Of a stretch of DNA of 64,000 nt, positions 61,328 through 64,000 are shown in pieces. The notes below the pieces were generated by a model. That model saw only the letters and a list, made by a program, of their open reading frames with translations. It was not told the DNA's origin and made no database searches. Position 1 is the first letter of the stretch. The number at the start of each line of letters is the position of its first letter. Position numbers and translations under genes: made by a program. Source of the DNA: UBA7236 sp964463165 (GTDB taxonomy: Bacteria > Bacteroidota > Bacteroidia > Chitinophagales > BACL12); assembly GCA_964463165.1 (NCBI GenBank), contig CAYXBK010000006.1:62001-126000 (forward strand). The letters are read 5' to 3'.

Positions 61328-62554
61328 CTGAATAAAAGAAAGCTCATTAACGACCCTGTTCACGGATTTATTACCGTTCCGTTTGAAATAATATTCGATA
61401 TTATTGAACATCCCTGGTTTCAGCGTCTGCGTCGTATTCGCCAACTGGGGCTGAGCGATCTTGTATATCCGGGTGCAAATCACACACGATTTAATCATGC
61501 AATCGGTGCAATGCATCTCATGGGAAAAGCAATTGCAATTTTGCGTTCGAAAGGCCATGAGATCACAGAGAAAGAAGCTGAAGCGGTTACAATAGCGATT
61601 TTATTGCACGATATCGGCCATGGACCATTTTCGCATGCGCTGGAACACACAATTATTTCAGGTGTAAATCATGAAGAATTATCCGTGTTGTTCATGAAGA
61701 ATTTAAATGAACAATTCAACGGGCGGCTCGAACTTGCAATTAAAATTTTTACCGGACAATATCCAAAGAAATTTCTGCACCAGCTTGTTTCAAGTCAGCT
61801 GGATGTAGACAGGCTTGATTATCTGACCCGCGACAGTTATTTCACAGGTGTGCATGAAGGTGTGATCGGATACGACAGATTGATTGAAATGATGGATGTG
61901 GAGAAAGACGAACTGGTAATTGAACAAAAAGGGATTTATTCTGTCGAGAAATTTATAATTGCACGCAGGGTTATGTACTGGCAGGTATATCTGCATAAAA
62001 CTGTTATTTGTGCAGAACAAATGCTGATGAAAATTCTGAATCGGGCAAAATATCTTGCAAAAAGCGGTCAGCATATATTCGCAACACCTGCACTCAAATT
62101 GTTTTTATATCAGGATTTTGATCTCAACAGGTTTTTATCGGATAAAAATTTATTGCAGCAATTTTCATTGCTCGACGACAGTGATCTGTTTTCTTCTTTA
62201 AAGGAATGGCAGCATAGCGATGATAAAGTGCTTGCATACCTCAGCAATTGCATCATCAACAGAAAACTGTTCCGCATCGAACTCGGCAATCCTCCCATCC
62301 CTCCACAACGTATACAACAGATCTCGAATGAAGTGCAAAAAAAGTTTGGAATACAAGATGCATTCGATCTGCAATATTTCGTTTTTCATGATGTAACAAC
62401 CAATAGTGCATATAATATTGAAGCCGAAACCATAAATATCAAACTCCGCACAGGCGGCGTGATGGACGTTACGGATGCGAGCGATCATCTCAACCTCGCT
62501 GCGTTGGCTGGTACCGTTGTAAAGCACTATATTTGCTACCCAAAAGAAAGCTGA
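61328..62554 (+). CDS. HD-domain phosphohydrolase with apparent CTG start
   Basis: The 408-codon gene encodes an HD-superfamily hydrolase of the dNTPase/SAMHD1-like type. Residues before the first ATG (61511) carry essential sequence: FQRLRRIRQLG (31-41), YPGANHTRFNHAIG (47-60, with metal ligand His57), then the HD pair His94-Asp95 in LLHDIGHG and QLDVDRLDYL later. The frame opens after TAA at 61313-61315. No ATG, GTG or TTG occurs in frame until 61511, so CTG 61328 (aligning with the usual M-N-K-R-K start of homologs) is the best start. It is divergent from porX and 4 bp before lpxD. Confidence 0.85.
   Translation: MNKRKLINDPVHGFITVPFEIIFDIIEHPWFQRLRRIRQLGLSDLVYPGANHTRFNHAIGAMHLMGKAIAILRSKGHEITEKEAEAVTIAILLHDIGHGPFSHALEHTIISGVNHEELSVLFMKNLNEQFNGRLELAIKIFTGQYPKKFLHQLVSSQLDVDRLDYLTRDSYFTGVHEGVIGYDRLIEMMDVEKDELVIEQKGIYSVEKFIIARRVMYWQVYLHKTVICAEQMLMKILNRAKYLAKSGQHIFATPALKLFLYQDFDLNRFLSDKNLLQQFSLLDDSDLFSSLKEWQHSDDKVLAYLSNCIINRKLFRIELGNPPIPPQRIQQISNEVQKKFGIQDAFDLQYFVFHDVTTNSAYNIEAETINIKLRTGGVMDVTDASDHLNLAALAGTVVKHYICYPKES
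62504..62535 (+). promoter_or_regulatory. internal promoter TTG-N21-TATATTTG upstream of lpxD
   Basis: TTG at 62504-62506, a 21-bp spacer and the exact box TATATTTG at 62528-62535 lie inside the end of the HD gene, 23 bp before the lpxD ATG at 62559. It could drive lpxD and lpxC separately from the HD gene. Confidence 0.5.
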
Positions 62555-62558
62555 CGGA

Positions 62559-63599
62559 ATGGAGTTTACAGCACTTGAACTGTGTCAATTTTTAAACGGA
62601 ACATTAGAAGGCGATCCTTTGGTTAAAGTGCGTAAGCCGGCAAAAATTGAAGAAGGTTCTGAAGGTGATGTTTGCTTTCTTGCGAATCCAAAATATCTGT
62701 CATACGCTTATTCAACCAAAGCATCGGTGCTGATTGTAAACAATGATCAGATTTTCGATCAGCCGGTAAAAACAACGATCATAAGGGTGAAGGATGCTTA
62801 TACCAGTATTGCCAAAGTGCTTGAGCAATATAAATCCATGAATGGTATGAGCAATGGAGTGGATAAACTTGCGCATGTTGCCGGAAATGCGGTGCTTGGA
62901 AAAAATATTCATGTAGGTGCATTTTCAATAATCAGTGATGGCACGGTTACAGGAGATGATGTTCAGATTTATCCGAATGTATTTATCGGAAGGAATGTGA
63001 AGATCGGATCCAATTCAATTTTACATCCCGGCGTTATATTGCTGGATGATACGGTGATCGGAAATAATTGTATAATTGGTTCCGGCACGGTAATAGGCAG
63101 TGATGGATTCGGGTTTGCGCCGCAAAACGATGGAACCTATAAAAAAGTAGCGCAGACAGGTAATGTTGTGATTGAAGATAATGTGGAGATCGGAGCGAAT
63201 ACAACAATCGACAGGGCCACAATGGGATCAACGATTATCCGAAAAGGTGCGAAGCTGGATAATCTGATTCAGATCGCACATAATGTTGAGATAGGGGAGA
63301 ACACCGTAATTGCGGCTCAATCGGGAATTTCCGGGAGTACCAAAATCGGTAAAAATTGCGTGATAGGAGGGCAGGTTGGAATTGTAGGGCATATCATAAT
63401 TGCAGACGGCACCAGGATAAATGCGCAAAGCGGAGTTTCGAAATCTGTAAAAGAGGAAAAAAGTGCATTAACAGGATCACCGGCATTCGATTATAATGCA
63501 AGCATGCGCAGCCAGGTACTCATCAGAAAATTACCTGAACTTTACGAGAAATTACGTGAACTGGAAGAAAGAATTAAAACCTTTGAATCCAGAATTTGA
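62559..63599 (+). CDS. lpxD: UDP-3-O-acylglucosamine N-acyltransferase LpxD
   Basis: LpxD adds the N-linked acyl chain in lipid A synthesis. The 346 residues have an N-terminal uridine-binding domain (1-100), a left-handed beta-helix of hexapeptide repeats (about 100-290; for example GRNVKIGSNSILHPGVIL and GTVIGSDGFGFAP) and a C-terminal helix. The catalytic His is in LIQIAHNVEIG. It is 4 bp after the HD gene and 23 bp before lpxC, the expected Bacteroidetes operon order HD-lpxD-lpxC. It acts as a trimer in the cytoplasm. Confidence 0.96.
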   Translation: MEFTALELCQFLNGTLEGDPLVKVRKPAKIEEGSEGDVCFLANPKYLSYAYSTKASVLIVNNDQIFDQPVKTTIIRVKDAYTSIAKVLEQYKSMNGMSNGVDKLAHVAGNAVLGKNIHVGAFSIISDGTVTGDDVQIYPNVFIGRNVKIGSNSILHPGVILLDDTVIGNNCIIGSGTVIGSDGFGFAPQNDGTYKKVAQTGNVVIEDNVEIGANTTIDRATMGSTIIRKGAKLDNLIQIAHNVEIGENTVIAAQSGISGSTKIGKNCVIGGQVGIVGHIIIADGTRINAQSGVSKSVKEEKSALTGSPAFDYNASMRSQVLIRKLPELYEKLRELEERIKTFESRI

Positions 63600-63622
63600 T
63601 AAGCATAAGTTAAACAGACCAA

Positions 63623-64000
63623 GTGACGAAAGAATTTCAGCATACAATTAAAAGCCCTGTTTCGATAGATGGTGTAGGGTTGCATACAGGAACGGCGGTA
63701 ACAATGACCTTCAGGCCGGCGCCTGTAAATTTCGGCTATAAATTCAAGCGCATAGACATCGAAGGTGGACCGGTGATTGAAGCCGATGCCGACCTGGTGA
63801 CAGATACGGCCCGCGGCACAACAATTACAAAAAATGGTGCGAGCGTTTCTACAATCGAGCATACGCTGGCCGCACTGGTCGGACTGGGAATAGACAATGT
63901 GCTGATAGAACTCGATGGCCCTGAAACGCCGATTATGGATGGTTCATCAAAAGTGTTTATCGAATATTTATCAGAAGCCGGCCTTGAAAAGCAGGATGCC
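63623..64000 (+). CDS. lpxC: UDP-3-O-acyl-N-acetylglucosamine deacetylase LpxC, N-terminal part (runs off the window)
   Basis: LpxC is the zinc deacetylase committing to lipid A synthesis. The visible 126 codons start at GTG 63623 and show SIDGVGLHTG (14-23), FRPAPVNFGYKFKRID and the zinc-binding STIEHTLAAL (75-84). In Bacteroidetes lpxC is usually fused to fabZ; that part lies beyond 64000. GTG is the only sensible start given the family's N-terminus. It follows lpxD by 23 bp. Confidence 0.93.
   Translation, partial: MTKEFQHTIKSPVSIDGVGLHTGTAVTMTFRPAPVNFGYKFKRIDIEGGPVIEADADLVTDTARGTTITKNGASVSTIEHTLAALVGLGIDNVLIELDGPETPIMDGSSKVFIEYLSEAGLEKQDA

Overview
The window reads as chromosomal DNA of a Bacteroidetes (Bacteroidota) bacterium, probably from the Chitinophagales/Sphingobacteriia/Saprospiria side of the phylum. 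The evidence is PorX, the regulator of the type IX secretion system (T9SS), a protein with a T9SS C-terminal sorting domain, a TonB-dependent receptor with a carboxypeptidase-like N-terminal domain, DUF5686 and DUF5916 outer-membrane proteins, OmpA/PD40 proteins, a LytS/LytTR pair, a porX-tsaE-ald neighbourhood and an HD-lpxD-lpxC operon. Promoter-like boxes follow the Bacteroidetes form (TTTG spacer TAnnTTTG) and Shine-Dalgarno sites are mostly absent. I saw no rRNA, tRNA, CRISPR array, integrase or transposase.

Layout. 1-5.6 kb: truncated tilS, a small TPR protein, etfBA, a bifunctional-nuclease (DUF151) protein, the fluoride channel crcB and a concentrative nucleoside transporter. 5.6-12 kb (minus strand): an SGNH-like secreted protein, DUF5686, an ECF sigma factor overlapping a protein that joins an anti-sigma-like N-terminus to an outer-membrane barrel, and rdgB. 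12-17.3 kb: ilvE and two tandem OmpA/PD40 paralogs. 17.4-23.5 kb: nth, small membrane and secreted proteins, a TonB-dependent receptor and a LytS/LytTR two-component pair. 23.5-32 kb: a structured intergenic region, a glycosidase-like lipoprotein fused to a degenerate peptidase-like domain, a run of envelope proteins and a flavin amine oxidase. 32-45 kb: queuosine-precursor transporter, prfC, arfB, a 44-residue membrane protein, a LOG-family protein, an LpxL-like acyltransferase, pirin, a gingipain-fold protein with T9SS signal, an ATP-grasp protein and a CPA2 antiporter. 45-56 kb: penicillin acylase-like enzyme, chromate transporter, DUF5916, a stand-alone tail-collar protein and LtrA. 56-64 kb: ald, tsaE, two twin lipoproteins, porX, an HD phosphohydrolase with an apparent CTG start, lpxD and the start of lpxC.

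How the parts relate. Much of the window serves the envelope: lipid A synthesis (lpxD, lpxC, LpxL-like), outer-membrane and peptidoglycan-linked proteins, T9SS regulation and cargo, and signal transduction across the envelope. The rest is ordinary housekeeping: electron transfer, DNA repair, nucleotide sanitation, amino-acid metabolism, translation termination and rescue.

No known defence or mobile system is present. The observations most worth following are the CTG-started HD gene, the sigma/anti-sigma-barrel pair, two apparent pseudo-enzymes (23829-26114 and 40892-42829), promoter boxes placed so close to start codons that leaderless mRNAs are expected, three convergent gene pairs sharing a TTAA as reciprocal stop codons, heptad repeats around 52.2 and 56.4 kb, and the structured spacer at 23508-23828.
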